A DNA stretch of 64,000 bases from Rubrivivax sp. (lineage in GTDB: Bacteria; Pseudomonadota; Gammaproteobacteria; Burkholderiales; Burkholderiaceae_C), in NCBI GenBank assembly GCA_022843905.1, contig JALHMT010000023.1, positions 1-64,000 on the forward strand. The letters run 5' to 3'. The translations under genes were made by a program, and so were the position numbers. Below, one piece after another: positions 33,347 to 42,131 of the stretch; the first letter of the stretch is position 1; the number at the start of each line of letters is the position of its first letter. Below the pieces are notes generated by a model, which saw nothing but the letters and a program-made list of their open reading frames with translations, had not been told where the DNA came from and searched no databases.

Positions 33347-33885
33347 GCCGGGTCGTCCTGCGGCGGCTCGGCCGCATCTTCAGGCGCGGCGCCTTCGGGC
33401 TTCCTCTGCAGGCCGGCCCGGCGCTGGGCGCGCGGCGGACGCACGGCGCGCGGCTCGGCCACCTCGACCGGCCGCAGCTCGATGGCCGTCTTGTCGAGCA
33501 CGCCGTTGACGTACTTGTGGCCGTCGGTGCCGCCGAAACTCTTGGCCAGTTCCACCGCCTCGTTGATCACCACGCGGTAAGGGATGTCGACGCAGTTCGT
33601 CAACTCCCAGGCGCCGATCATCAGCACGCCGTGCTCCACCGGCGACAGCAGCGTGGTCTTGCGGTCGACGTGGCGCGCCAGCACCCTGTCGAGCGCGGCG
33701 GCGTCGCGTATGCAGCCGTGCAGCAGGGCGTCGAAGTGCCCGGCGTCGCAGCCGGCGAAGTCGTCCTGCTCACGGATGTGGGCGTCGACGACGCCGGCTT
33801 CGGCGCCCGACAGCAGCCATTCGTACAGGCCTTGCAGCGCGAGTTCGCGCGAGCGTCGTCGCGGCGACTTGGTGTCGGGCTTCAA
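33343..33885 (-). CDS. nusB: Transcription antitermination factor NusB
   Basis: A 180-residue RNA-binding protein of rRNA antitermination. The core reads RRRSRELALQGLYEWLLSG...ELTNCVDIPYRVVINEAVELAKSFGGTDGHKYVNGVLDK, as in NusB. It carries a ~45-residue basic Pro/Ala-rich C-terminal tail not found in short homologues. The start is TTG with GGAGA upstream. Confidence 0.95.
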   Translation of the reverse strand: MKPDTKSPRRRSRELALQGLYEWLLSGAEAGVVDAHIREQDDFAGCDAGHFDALLHGCIRDAAALDRVLARHVDRKTTLLSPVEHGVLMIGAWELTNCVDIPYRVVINEAVELAKSFGGTDGHKYVNGVLDKTAIELRPVEVAEPRAVRPPRAQRRAGLQRKPEGAAPEDAAEPPQDDPA

Positions 33886-33962
33886 ACCGGAGTCTCCGCT
33901 CGGTGCGACGCGGGGCGTGACCGAGGGCAGGGCCGCATCGAGCGGACGCCGCGGACGGGCTG

Positions 33963-34021
33963 GGCCCGGCCGCTGGGGTCGCCCCCTCGAGGGGGAGCGG
34001 CGAAGCCGCTGCGGGGGTGGG
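33963..34021. repeat. GC-rich double dyad between ribH and nusB
   Basis: CCCCCTCGAGGGGG (33982-33995, perfect palindrome) is followed directly by AGCGGC-GAA-GCCGCT (33996-34010) and a G-run. It resembles a dispersed intergenic element common in this order and is similar in layout to 22776-22974. It might act as a transcript-processing or terminator element between ribH and nusB. Confidence 0.55.
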
Positions 34022-34486
34022 TCATGTCAAGTCTTCCAGCAGGTTGGCCATCTCGACCGCCACGCGGGCGGCGTCGCGGCCTTTCTCTTCGGCGCGGACC
34101 CAGGCCTGGCTCTCGTTCTCTACGGTGAGGATGGCGTTGGCGATGGGGATGCGGTGGTCCAGCGAGACCCGCGTCACGCCGGCGCCGCTCTCGTTGGCCA
34201 CCAGTTCGAAGTGGTAGGTCTCGCCGCGGATGATGCAGCCCAGGGCGATCAGCGCGTCGTAGTCGCCGCTCTCGGCCATGGCCTTCAGCACCACCGGGAT
34301 CTCCAGCGCGCCAGGCACCAGAAACTGCGAGATGTCGCCTTCGTCGACGTCCAGCCGGTCGAGTTCGGCCAGGCAGGCTTCGGCCAGCCTGGCCGTCAGC
34401 GGCTCGTTGAAACGAGCCCGCACGATGCCGATGCGCAAACCTTCGCCGGCGAGGTCGCCCGCCACGCCCTTGTCTGCAGCTTGCAT
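34022..34486 (-). CDS. ribH: 6,7-dimethyl-8-ribityllumazine synthase
   Basis: A 154-residue lumazine synthase, which joins the ribB product to the pyrimidine precursor in riboflavin synthesis and forms a hollow capsid-like oligomer. The motifs [45 protein letters not shown] and the catalytic His in [14 protein letters not shown] are intact. It starts 10 bases after ribBA with GGAGATCCC upstream. Confidence 0.97.
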   Translation of the reverse strand: MQAADKGVAGDLAGEGLRIGIVRARFNEPLTARLAEACLAELDRLDVDEGDISQFLVPGALEIPVVLKAMAESGDYDALIALGCIIRGETYHFELVANESGAGVTRVSLDHRIPIANAILTVENESQAWVRAEEKGRDAARVAVEMANLLEDLT

Positions 34487-34496
34487 GGGATCTCCT

Positions 34497-35594
34497 TCAG
34501 GGATGAGCGGCGACGAAGCCGGTGACTTCGAGGCCGTAGCCCGTCATGCTGGGCATGCGGCGCGGGCTGCCGAGCAGCTTCATGCGGCCCACGCCCAGCT
34601 CGCGCAGGATCTGCGCGCCGACGCCGTAGGTGCGCAGGTCCATCGGTGCCGGCAGCGGCGAGGGCGCACCGCCGGCGGGCAGCAGTTGCGGCAGCATGGC
34701 TTCTACCCCCTGGCCGCAGTTCAACAGCACGGCCACGCCCTGCGGCGCCGCGCTCAGCGCGGCCAGGGCGCGCGGCAGCGGCCAGGAATGGCCGCTGGAG
34801 CCGACGTCCAGCATGTCCAGCGCGGTGAAAGGCTCGTGCACGCGCACCAGCACCTCGTCGTCGGCCGTCCAGCGGCCCTGGTGCAGGGCCAGGTGCAGGC
34901 CGCCGCCGCTGTCGCGGAAGGCCGTGCAGTCGAACTCGCCCTGCGCCGTGAGCAGCGGTCGCGAGCCGGCGCGCTGGATCAGCGACTCGTTGCGGCTGCG
35001 GTAGCCGATGAGGTCGGCGATGGTGCCGATCTTCAGGCCGTGCTCCCGCGCAAAGACCTGCAGATCGGGCAGGCGCGCCATGGTGCCGTCGTCCTTCATC
35101 ACCTCGCAGATCACGGCCGCAGGCGTCAGGCCGGCCATGCGCGCCAGGTCGCAGCCGGCTTCGGTGTGGCCGGCGCGCATGAGCACGCCGCCGTCCTGGG
35201 CCTGCAGCGGGAAGATGTGGCCCGGCTGCACCAGGTCCGAAGGCCTGGCCTCACGCGCCACCGCGGCCTGCACGGTGCGCGCACGGTCGGCCGCGGAGAT
35301 GCCGGTGGTGACGCCCGTGGCCGCCTCGATCGACACCGTGAAGGCCGTGCCGTGCTTGGTGCCGTTGCGGCTCGCCATCGGCGGCAGCTGCAGGAATTCG
35401 CAGCGTTCACGCGTCAGCGTCAGGCAGATCAGGCCGCGCGCATGGCGTGCCATGAAGTTGATCGCCGCGGGCGTGACGTGCTCTGCCGCCAGCACCAGAT
35501 CGCCTTCGTTTTCGCGGTCTTCCTCGTCGACGAGGATGACCATGCGGCCGGCTGCGAGCTCCGCGACCAGCTCGGGAATCGGTGAAATGGACAT
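34497..35594 (-). CDS. ribBA: 3,4-dihydroxy-2-butanone 4-phosphate synthase fused to a degenerate GTP cyclohydrolase II domain
   Basis: A 365-residue protein. The N-terminal ~200 residues are RibB with [23 protein letters not shown], and the [11 protein letters not shown] active-site loop intact. The C-terminal ~150 residues align in position with RibA but read [16 protein letters not shown] where active enzymes have the Cys-rich zinc motif, and the segment lacks the three zinc Cys. The half is therefore probably inactive as a GTP cyclohydrolase, as in RibBX-type proteins known from other proteobacteria. A separate ribA is expected elsewhere. The ATG at 35594 is preferred over upstream in-frame starts. 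Confidence 0.9.
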   Translation of the reverse strand: MSISPIPELVAELAAGRMVILVDEEDRENEGDLVLAAEHVTPAAINFMARHARGLICLTLTRERCEFLQLPPMASRNGTKHGTAFTVSIEAATGVTTGISAADRARTVQAAVAREARPSDLVQPGHIFPLQAQDGGVLMRAGHTEAGCDLARMAGLTPAAVICEVMKDDGTMARLPDLQVFAREHGLKIGTIADLIGYRSRNESLIQRAGSRPLLTAQGEFDCTAFRDSGGGLHLALHQGRWTADDEVLVRVHEPFTALDMLDVGSSGHSWPLPRALAALSAAPQGVAVLLNCGQGVEAMLPQLLPAGGAPSPLPAPMDLRTYGVGAQILRELGVGRMKLLGSPRRMPSMTGYGLEVTGFVAAHP

Positions 35595-35669
35595 CGCCGG
35601 ATTGTAGGCGGGGTGTCTGCGAGGCACCCGCCTGGTATCAGTGCCCGAGGTCAGCGCCCGGGTCGAGGC

Positions 35670-36824
35670 TCAGGGCGCGTGCGATGCCGTCGCGCCAGAG
35701 TTCGGGCAGGTGAAGACGTTGGTGCCGTCGCCGGCCAGGATCACCAGGTAGTTCTGGTTGGCCACCGACGCGCTCGGGTTGTTGTACGTGCCGCTGCCCG
35801 CCAGATCGAAGTAGCGGCACACCCTCACGCGGGACGGGCTGCGGTCGTCCGGCGAGGTGGCGCCAGCCAGCAGCGTGGCGGGGCCGAACGACAGCCGCAC
35901 CGTCCTGGCCATGTTGCTGACGGGCACGGCACAGAAGTAGGCCGAGTAGGCCGGGACCGTGAGTTCGTCCACCACCGCATAGCAGAACTCGGTACCCGAG
36001 GCCGGCGACTCCGTGACGCTCACGATGAGCGGGTTCGGCGTGGTGTAGCCCGGCAGGTCGGCCGGCGACGACGTGGGTTCGAGTGCTGCCGTGCTGGCCG
36101 GCTGGGTGGCTGACAGCGAATACCGTACGAAGCCGGTGATGGCCAGGAAAGACCCGGTGCAGCCCGTGATGTTGCTGGGCAGCAGGTCGGCCTGGAAGGT
36201 CGCCGACGTGCTGCAGATCCTGAAGACGCCCGTCTTGTTGTCGAACAGCCAGACCTGGCCCGTCGGCGCGGTCGGCGGCATCAGGCCGCTGGTGCCGTCG
36301 CCGAGATCCTTCGCATCGATCGGGATGGCTCGGTTGCGCCCTTTGGTCGGGCCGATGCCGTCCCCGGTGGAGGGCACGGCCATGGTCAGGGGCAGGTCGG
36401 GCGCGATGCCGGCGATCAGGCTGGTGAGGCGAACGGACTGGGTCTGACCCGTCCGGTCAGGCCAGGAAACGTCCACCGTGAGCGCCTTGCCCCGGGCCGG
36501 GGCCGCGAGCGATGCGATGGTGCGGGTGCGCGTGAAGGTGGCGTTCGTGCCGACGATCGCCGCGTCGGCGGTGACGCCCTCGGCCAGATCGGTGTAGTCG
36601 AGAGCGGCCGGGTTGCCCTGGATCGAGCTGAACGAGCGCCACTCTTCGATGGCCTGCTGAGCCAGCCGGCTGGCCTCGGAGCGCTGCTTGGCAAGATCGG
36701 ACGTGCTTCGCAGCGAAGACTGCATGCCGACCAGCCCCATCATGCCGATGGCCATCACGGCAACGGCCACGAGCGCCTCGATCAACGAGACGCCGCGGTG
36801 CTTGCGCCGAGTGACGGGTTTCAT
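35670..36824 (-). CDS. pilV: PilV-like minor pseudopilin, unusually long
   Basis: A 384-residue type IV pilus minor pilin. The prepilin cleavage region is KHRGVSLIEALVAVAVMAIG with Glu at position +5 after the Gly. PilV proteins are usually under 200 residues; here a ~300-residue globular part with several Cys follows the N-terminal helix. It is the last gene of the operon, five bases after pilX. Confidence 0.82.
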   Translation of the reverse strand: MKPVTRRKHRGVSLIEALVAVAVMAIGMMGLVGMQSSLRSTSDLAKQRSEASRLAQQAIEEWRSFSSIQGNPAALDYTDLAEGVTADAAIVGTNATFTRTRTIASLAAPARGKALTVDVSWPDRTGQTQSVRLTSLIAGIAPDLPLTMAVPSTGDGIGPTKGRNRAIPIDAKDLGDGTSGLMPPTAPTGQVWLFDNKTGVFRICSTSATFQADLLPSNITGCTGSFLAITGFVRYSLSATQPASTAALEPTSSPADLPGYTTPNPLIVSVTESPASGTEFCYAVVDELTVPAYSAYFCAVPVSNMARTVRLSFGPATLLAGATSPDDRSPSRVRVCRYFDLAGSGTYNNPSASVANQNYLVILAGDGTNVFTCPNSGATASHAP

Positions 36825-36829
36825 GGTGT

Positions 36830-38221
36830 CTACCTGTAGTCGCGCCAGCTGCCACCGACGCGCACCCAGGTGCCGTAGGTCATCTTCAGGCGATTGAGCA
36901 GCACGGGGTCGTAGGTGACGGTGAATTCGTCGGTCGCGGCCGGTGCTCCGCCATAGGCCGTGGTCAACCCGCCTTCGGCGACGATGGCTCCGTCGAGGCT
37001 GGTGGGTGAACTGGGCAGATTGATCGTCGAGGTGGCCGACGCGCCGCCGGTCAGGTAGACGAAGCCCTTGATGTCGACGCCGGCCCCCAGCGTGAGCGTG
37101 TCGCCGTTGACGATCAGCAGCACGGGTTCAGCCGCCGTGCCGATGTCGGCGTCGAGCGTGACGTTGCCTTCGGCCCAGATGATGCGGTTGGGATTGGCCG
37201 CCAGCAGCGCGTTGATGTTGGTCGCCGAGCAGGGGCTGGCGCATTCCCGCAGCCCGCTTTGAAGGCGGTAGGTGTCCCGCTTCATGCCGAAGGTCCAGAC
37301 GAACATGCGTTCGCCGGCGGTGAGTGCAGGCGGTGCAGGCGGTGTCGTGGGCAAGGCAACGTTCGAAAGCAACGCCAGGCCCGGGTCCGACGGCACGATG
37401 CTGAAGGCCGGCGGTGTGCCGGGGATGGTGACCGCGGCCACCTGGGCAGCATTGATCGCGCCGCCGGCGTTGACCGTGACGCCGCTGGACTTGAGATCGG
37501 TGTTGATGGCGCGCAGCCGAGCCGCACCAGCGGCGAGGGTGAGCGCCTCGCGCGCCGTCACGGCCGAAGCAGGCACGTTCTGGATGCCGCTGCGCAGGGC
37601 GATCAGCGAGGTGATGCTGGCGATGCCATCGCCGAGGTCGCCTTCGGCCGCCTGGTCGAGGCACCTTTCGGCCACGCTGGCGGGCAGCTTCGTGCAGCCG
37701 TTGCTCTGCAGACTGGCGATGTGGGTGCGCCCGACCACGGTAGGCATCAGCCACACGCGGAAGGCCGGCAGCAAGCCACCGGCCACGGGAGCGGCCGGAT
37801 TCACGGTGGTGTCGTCGGGACAGCTGCACGTCCAGCCCGCGCCATTGAAGACGCAGGTGGGCCAGCTGCCCGCGCGCGCGGTCTGCGTCACGTGGCCATT
37901 GTCGGGAGCGGCCGGGTTCGTGTCGGCGATGGTCAGATAGCGCTCTGCGAAGCTCTTGGCGCCCGCGGTGCTGACACAGCTGTCGTTGACCGTGCCGCCG
38001 TTGAGCATGGTCAGCGCCCAGTCCACCCCCGCGTCGGCGGCCTCGAAGGCCATGGTGCTGCGGTACTGGTTGGCCGAGGTCTTCTGCTCGAAGATCAGGT
38101 TGCGGCTGGTGTAGGCCGCGGCCAGCGACAGCACGAAGAACAGCACCATCACCACGATGAGCGAGGCGGCGCCGCGCTGCGGGCCCGCCACCGCGTGGCG
38201 CTTCGGCAGTGTGCGCTTCAC
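36830..38221 (-). CDS. pilX: PilX-like pseudopilin with a large beta-rich C-terminal domain
   Basis: A 463-residue protein from a GTG that overlaps the pilW stop. The N-terminus (GPQRGAASLIVVMVLFFVLSL) and the ADAGVDWAL helix are PilX-type. Known PilX proteins are about 170-200 residues; the long C-terminal part includes paired Cys (TCVFNGAGWTCSC, ECASPC) and a Gly/Thr/Ile-rich segment that resembles a beta-helix (TLTLGAGVDIKGFVYLTGGA). Such a domain might serve adhesion at the pilus tip; this is inference. Confidence 0.75.
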   Translation of the reverse strand: MKRTLPKRHAVAGPQRGAASLIVVMVLFFVLSLAAAYTSRNLIFEQKTSANQYRSTMAFEAADAGVDWALTMLNGGTVNDSCVSTAGAKSFAERYLTIADTNPAAPDNGHVTQTARAGSWPTCVFNGAGWTCSCPDDTTVNPAAPVAGGLLPAFRVWLMPTVVGRTHIASLQSNGCTKLPASVAERCLDQAAEGDLGDGIASITSLIALRSGIQNVPASAVTAREALTLAAGAARLRAINTDLKSSGVTVNAGGAINAAQVAAVTIPGTPPAFSIVPSDPGLALLSNVALPTTPPAPPALTAGERMFVWTFGMKRDTYRLQSGLRECASPCSATNINALLAANPNRIIWAEGNVTLDADIGTAAEPVLLIVNGDTLTLGAGVDIKGFVYLTGGASATSTINLPSSPTSLDGAIVAEGGLTTAYGGAPAATDEFTVTYDPVLLNRLKMTYGTWVRVGGSWRDYR

Positions 38222-38958
38222 GGACACACCTGGCCGGAAGCCGTGTTGAACTGGAGACCGTCGTTGCGCACCCGCACCCGGCTGGTGACGGTGCGCTGCA
38301 CGCTGGCGTCGGAGGCTGCTTCGCCCTGGATCGTCACGACGATGTCCGTCAGCGTCGCCGTCGGCCAGCAGTCCTGGGTGAAGACGCCAGGCGACACACC
38401 CGGGCACAGCCTGGGGCAGGCGATCTGGACCGTCTGCACGGGCTGTGCGACGACGGTGAAGGTGTTGATCTTCAGCGTGTTGCGATCGGTCAGGGCCTGG
38501 GGCACGCCGGCACCGATGCGGCTCACGATGGTGTTGCCGCTCAGACCGTAAGCGCAGTCGTTCGCGTTGCAAGGCGCATCGAGCCGGGTGTAACGATAGG
38601 AGACCACTTCGCCGGCTGGCGCCAGGTCGGGCCCGCGCAGGGGGTTTTGAACCGGCACGCCGTTCGGTTGATCCGGCAGCCAGATCGTCGTGAGGGCCGC
38701 GGCGTCGATGGTGCCGGCGCGCCTCAGTTCACGCGTGATGATGTCGGCGGTGGACCTCAGGTCCTGCTGGACCTGTGTCTCGAGCATCAGACGACGGTTC
38801 TCGCTGAGTTGCGTGGCGATCAGCGTTGCGGCGGCGGCGACGATGAACAGACCCAGCGCGATGCCGACCAGGAGTTCGACCAGCGACAGGCCGCGCTGGA
38901 GCCGGTGCAACGCTTGCCTTGCGCGCGTGCGTCGTGCTGCCGACAGGGTCAGGGACAT
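38218..38958 (-). CDS. pilW: PilW-like minor pseudopilin
   Basis: A 246-residue protein with a basic start and the prepilin signature QRGLSLVELLVGIALGLFIV (Gly before the cleavage site, Glu at +5). The QVQQDLRSTADIITRELRRAG segment is typical of PilW. The start overlaps fimT by 10 bases and the stop overlaps pilX by four. Confidence 0.85.
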   Translation of the reverse strand: MSLTLSAARRTRARQALHRLQRGLSLVELLVGIALGLFIVAAAATLIATQLSENRRLMLETQVQQDLRSTADIITRELRRAGTIDAAALTTIWLPDQPNGVPVQNPLRGPDLAPAGEVVSYRYTRLDAPCNANDCAYGLSGNTIVSRIGAGVPQALTDRNTLKINTFTVVAQPVQTVQIACPRLCPGVSPGVFTQDCWPTATLTDIVVTIQGEAASDASVQRTVTSRVRVRNDGLQFNTASGQVCP

Positions 38959-39599
38959 ACCGGCACCCCTTTGACCGTGCCGCTGGGAGAACAGGCGCTG
39001 GGCCTGCCCGGGGTGCTGACGATCGTGCGCAGCGTCGGCGTCGGGCTCGGGCGTATCAGCGATGTCTCGGCCCACAGATCGCCCAAAGGCGAGCTGCCGC
39101 TGCTGCCCACGCCGATGTAATAGGTCTTCATGCCGCCCGTGGCAGGGTCGAATCGCAACTGGTTGGCGGCAGCCGCGAATGGGGAGGTTGGACGCGGCAA
39201 GACCTGAACACCGTTGTCGGTCATCGCCTGGACCGTGCGGATTTCAATCATCGGCGCTGCGCAGCGCGCGCCTTCGGCCGCCATGCAGTCGCATTGGCAA
39301 GCAGCCGGCCCGTTGGTGCTGCAGGTGTGCACGGTGTAGCAGGTCATCGTGTTCCCATCGCCTCCGAAGGAGATGGTCACGCTGTCCTGACGGCTCACCG
39401 CTTCGGAGCGAGCGAACTGGATATCGGTCACCACTTGCGCATGCACACCCTTCAAGCGCTGCAGTTCGATCATCTCCTTGAAGGAAGGGGCAGCCAGCGT
39501 CAGCACGATGGCGATCACCGCCACCGTGATGAGCAACTCGATCAGCGTGAATCCGCTGTGCCGGCATGCGGTGCGTATCGACTTCAGCGAGCCCAACAC
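38949..39599 (-). CDS. fimT: FimT/GspH-type pseudopilin with a Cys-rich loop
   Basis: A 216-residue protein with prepilin signature HSGFTLIELLITVAVIAIVL and the FimT/GspH pattern QVVTDIQFARSEAVSR. Mid-protein there is a dense Cys segment (TCYTVHTCSTNG, ACQCDCMAAEGARC), also seen in the other FimT-like gene of this operon. The start is GTG and overlaps the end of pilE by 16 bases. Confidence 0.85.
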   Translation of the reverse strand: MLGSLKSIRTACRHSGFTLIELLITVAVIAIVLTLAAPSFKEMIELQRLKGVHAQVVTDIQFARSEAVSRQDSVTISFGGDGNTMTCYTVHTCSTNGPAACQCDCMAAEGARCAAPMIEIRTVQAMTDNGVQVLPRPTSPFAAAANQLRFDPATGGMKTYYIGVGSSGSSPLGDLWAETSLIRPSPTPTLRTIVSTPGRPSACSPSGTVKGVPVCP

Positions 39600-40033
39600 C
39601 TTGCTCCATCGTTCGGGTCAAAACTGCCGGAAGCGCCGGCCGAGCTGTTGGCCACGTTGCCGCCGTTGACGGTGACTCTCAGACGCACACAGGAACCATC
39701 CGAGGCCTGTGAGGTGCCCGACTTGCCGGTCGCAGTGACCTCGTAACCCGTCGCGCTGGTTGCGCTGAGCGCCATGTCGTAGCGGCCGGCGGGCGATGTG
39801 GCCGTCAGCCCGAGGGCGCTCAAGGTCGAGGAAAAGGCCGGGTTGTTGCTGCGGAAGCGCTCCTGCGCCTGCTGCACGGCGGCGATCGCACTGAACGCAT
39901 CGGCGCGACGGCCCTTCTTGATCGAGTCCAGGAACGACGGGTAGGCCAATGCAGCCAGGACAGCCACCACGAGCACCGCGATGAGCAGCTCGATGATGGT
40001 GAATCCGCGACTGTTGGGGGTGGATCGAGTCAC
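39584..40033 (-). CDS. pilE: PilE-like pseudopilin
   Basis: A 149-residue pilin with a short leader and signature SRGFTIIELLIAVLVVAVLA, Glu at +5 after the cleavage Gly. The small globular part ends with one Cys near the C-terminus (GSFDPNDGARCWAR) and another in DGSCVRLRV, which form the typical pilin disulfide loop. The start is GTG with AAAGG upstream. It is either a minor PilE or the main subunit of a separate pilus. Confidence 0.85.
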   Translation of the reverse strand: MTRSTPNSRGFTIIELLIAVLVVAVLAALAYPSFLDSIKKGRRADAFSAIAAVQQAQERFRSNNPAFSSTLSALGLTATSPAGRYDMALSATSATGYEVTATGKSGTSQASDGSCVRLRVTVNGGNVANSSAGASGSFDPNDGARCWAR

Positions 40034-40142
40034 AGCTGAAGCCTTTGTTGGGCGAGGGCATCCTATCCCTGGAAGTCGAAGGTTCCGTTGCCGCTCGTCG
40101 AGGCTGGTGTGCCGCTGGTCCGGATCCCCCGCGATCACGGGA

Positions 40143-40694
40143 TCAGCACGGGGGATACCCGGCCAGGCCGGGGCGCGGCGTACACGATCGCACGCGGCCC
40201 ATCAGGTTCACCACCTGGTGCAGGGCCTTGCCGTCGCTGGCCACGATGCGGATGGTGCCGGTCGGTGTGCTGGTGCCCTTGACCGGGTCGAAGACGATGC
40301 TGCGCACGTTGGACATCACGCGCACGGGTGATGCCTGGTCCTGATGCACGGTGCGGAGCACGGTGGCCGGCCCTTGGCAGACGGGTTCACCGGTGGTGTC
40401 ACAACTGCAGTGTGCCGCCGGCCCCCGGTGCAGCACGTAGCAACTGCCGCCTGGATGGGCGGCGAAGCTGATGCGAAGCGACTGCTGGTGTGCCGCTGCC
40501 AGGCTGCGCGCGAAGTGGATGTCGGTCTCGAGCTGGGCAGCAGTACCCTCCAGGTGGCGTCGGGTCACGCTGCTCTCGAAGGCCGTGGCCGTCAGGCCGA
40601 CCACGACTGCCGCCACCGTCATGGCGACCAGGGCCTCGATGAGGGACAAACCGGCCTCGCGTCGGCGAGCGCGGACAAGGCTTCTGAGGTGCAT
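40143..40694 (-). CDS. Second FimT/GspH-like pseudopilin
   Basis: A 183-residue protein with signature EAGLSLIEALVAMTVAAVVV, followed by QLETDIHFARSLAAAHQQSL. It has the same Cys-rich loop pattern (CYVLHRG, HCSCDTTGEPVC) as the FimT-like gene two positions downstream, so the two are probably paralogues. It is the first gene of the operon, with AGGAG before the ATG and a sigma-54-like element about 40 bases upstream. The 109 bases between it and pilE hold no gene. Confidence 0.82.
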   Translation of the reverse strand: MHLRSLVRARRREAGLSLIEALVAMTVAAVVVGLTATAFESSVTRRHLEGTAAQLETDIHFARSLAAAHQQSLRISFAAHPGGSCYVLHRGPAAHCSCDTTGEPVCQGPATVLRTVHQDQASPVRVMSNVRSIVFDPVKGTSTPTGTIRIVASDGKALHQVVNLMGRVRSCTPRPGLAGYPPC

Positions 40695-40734
40695 GGTGGG
40701 CTCCTGGGGACGATGGAGTCCACTGTAGGAAAGC

Positions 40735-40750
40735 AGCATGCGCCGGGCCA
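40735..40750 (-). promoter_or_regulatory. Sigma-54-like promoter for the pseudopilin operon
   Basis: On the minus strand the site reads TGGCCCG-GCGC-ATGC, matching the TGGCACG-N4-TTGC consensus with the GG and GC ten bases apart. It lies about 40 bases before the first pseudopilin ATG. Pilin genes are classic sigma-54/PilSR targets. No activator site was identified. Confidence 0.45.
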
Positions 40751-40872
40751 CCCCATCAGGAGTGCAGTGAGCCGGTCATCGCAGGGGCCCTCGGAAGGTG
40801 ACCCCCGAACGGGTGGCGCCTGGCCATCGAGAGCCCGATGGCGTACGAGGCCGAAGGGGTGCGCCAAACGGA

Positions 40873-40902
40873 AACGGCGCCCATCTCGCGACAGGCGCCG
40901 TT
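40873..40902 (-). terminator. Hairpin terminator after the PEP-CTERM gene
   Basis: On the minus strand AACGGCGCC-12-GGCGCCGTTT is followed by the U-containing stretch CCGTTTGG. It lies 50 bases past the stop of the gene at 40955 and separates it from the pilin operon promoter. Confidence 0.55.
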
Positions 40903-40954
40903 GGCATCGGCCTGATCGGGCAGCAAGCCGCCCGATCAACCGCTGGTCAGGACC

Positions 40955-41977
40955 TCAGGCGGTCTTTTGAGCGCGGCGACGCTGGTAGCCCAGGCCGGCC
41001 AGCGCCATGCCCACCAGGGCCAGCGACAGGGGTTCCGGCACGGTCGTCACGCAACCATTGGGGTCGGTACAGATGACCGCTTCGCCGGACACGTGGAACA
41101 CCGACAGGAAGATCAGGTCATCGTTCGACGAATTGAAGGTACGGATGTTGATGCTGGTGTCACCTGCGTCGACGAACGGGACGAGGTTGTAGCGCTCCTT
41201 GTCCTGGGCCACGGTGGGGAGGGCGGGCGACAAGGGATCGTCGAACCCGCCCACGGTGATGAGCGCACCGTTGGCACCAGCGCCGTCGTCGAAGTTGCCG
41301 GCGTTTTCGGTCAACAGATCACCGTTGACCAGAACCCTGGAGGTCTGACGAACGCTCTGGTTGTTGAAGCTGAAGCCGATGCCCAGGCGCATTTCCGCAA
41401 AGAAGCCCGGTGCAGCCGGATCCAGGGCGTTCGCGAAAGTGATGGAGGCGGAGTCGCCGGTCGTCTGGGCGAAACCGTCGAGGATGCCGACCGTGCTGAA
41501 CGGCAGCGAGGGCAGGTCGTACACCACCACCAGCGCTTCGCCGTCCTGGATGGCGGAGTTGCTTTCGGTGATTTGGAAGTTGTAGAGGCCACCCGGGCCG
41601 CCATCGATGAGCGGCTTGATGATGCTGGTGACGTCGGTGCGCCCGGCCGTCAGGGCGCAACAGGCCGGTGCCGGGATGGTGCCGAGGTTGGTGTCGAAGC
41701 TCACCGCCGAGCCCGCCAAGGTGCCGCCGATGCCTTGCAGGCTGCCGCCGTTGTTGTTGGTCGAGGTGTACAGGTAGGCGGCCCGCACGGTCGCGCCCGC
41801 CGGCACCATCGCGGAGATGCCGCCGCTCGAGCCAGTGCCGCCCCAACCGTCGGTCGACACGCCGACATTGCCGACGAAGGTCTGGAAGGTGGTCAGCGCG
41901 GCGTGCGCCGTACCGCCGACCATGGCGGCACAGGCTGCTGCGGCGACGGCCAGGAACTTGGCGGATTTGAACTTCAT
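40955..41977 (-). CDS. PEP-CTERM protein of unknown function
   Basis: A 340-residue precursor with a signal peptide (MKFKSAKFLAVAAAACAAMVGG...AHA), a beta-rich body (VRAAYLYTSTNNNGGSLQGI) and a PEP-CTERM tag at the C-terminus (VPEPLSLALVGMALAGLGY, then QRRRAQKTA). The body contains a Cys pair (PACCALTAG) and one Cys pair before the tag (VICTDPNGCV). The ATG follows a GGAG. No exosortase gene is in the window, so processing must be encoded elsewhere. Confidence 0.87.
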   Translation of the reverse strand: MKFKSAKFLAVAAAACAAMVGGTAHAALTTFQTFVGNVGVSTDGWGGTGSSGGISAMVPAGATVRAAYLYTSTNNNGGSLQGIGGTLAGSAVSFDTNLGTIPAPACCALTAGRTDVTSIIKPLIDGGPGGLYNFQITESNSAIQDGEALVVVYDLPSLPFSTVGILDGFAQTTGDSASITFANALDPAAPGFFAEMRLGIGFSFNNQSVRQTSRVLVNGDLLTENAGNFDDGAGANGALITVGGFDDPLSPALPTVAQDKERYNLVPFVDAGDTSINIRTFNSSNDDLIFLSVFHVSGEAVICTDPNGCVTTVPEPLSLALVGMALAGLGYQRRRAQKTA

Positions 41978-42131
41978 GTTTTGGACTCCACGGATGAGGA
42001 AGGACTTGCGCTCCTCTCCAAGCAGGTTGTATGCCGACATCCCCCCCTGGACGAAGGTTTTCCTTTGTTGACAGCAACTTAGCACGGACGGATCGGCGTT
42101 GCAGGGGCCCGACCGGCGGAGATCCACGCCG

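Noticed and set aside
35595..35669. FMN riboswitch before ribBA
   Set aside because: Only 75 bases separate ribBA from the convergent-side pilV end and no RFN conserved stretches are present.
40126..40157. Hairpin at the end of the second FimT-like gene as a terminator
   Set aside because: The stem includes the stop codon region, has no U-run on the minus strand, and the downstream genes belong to the same operon.
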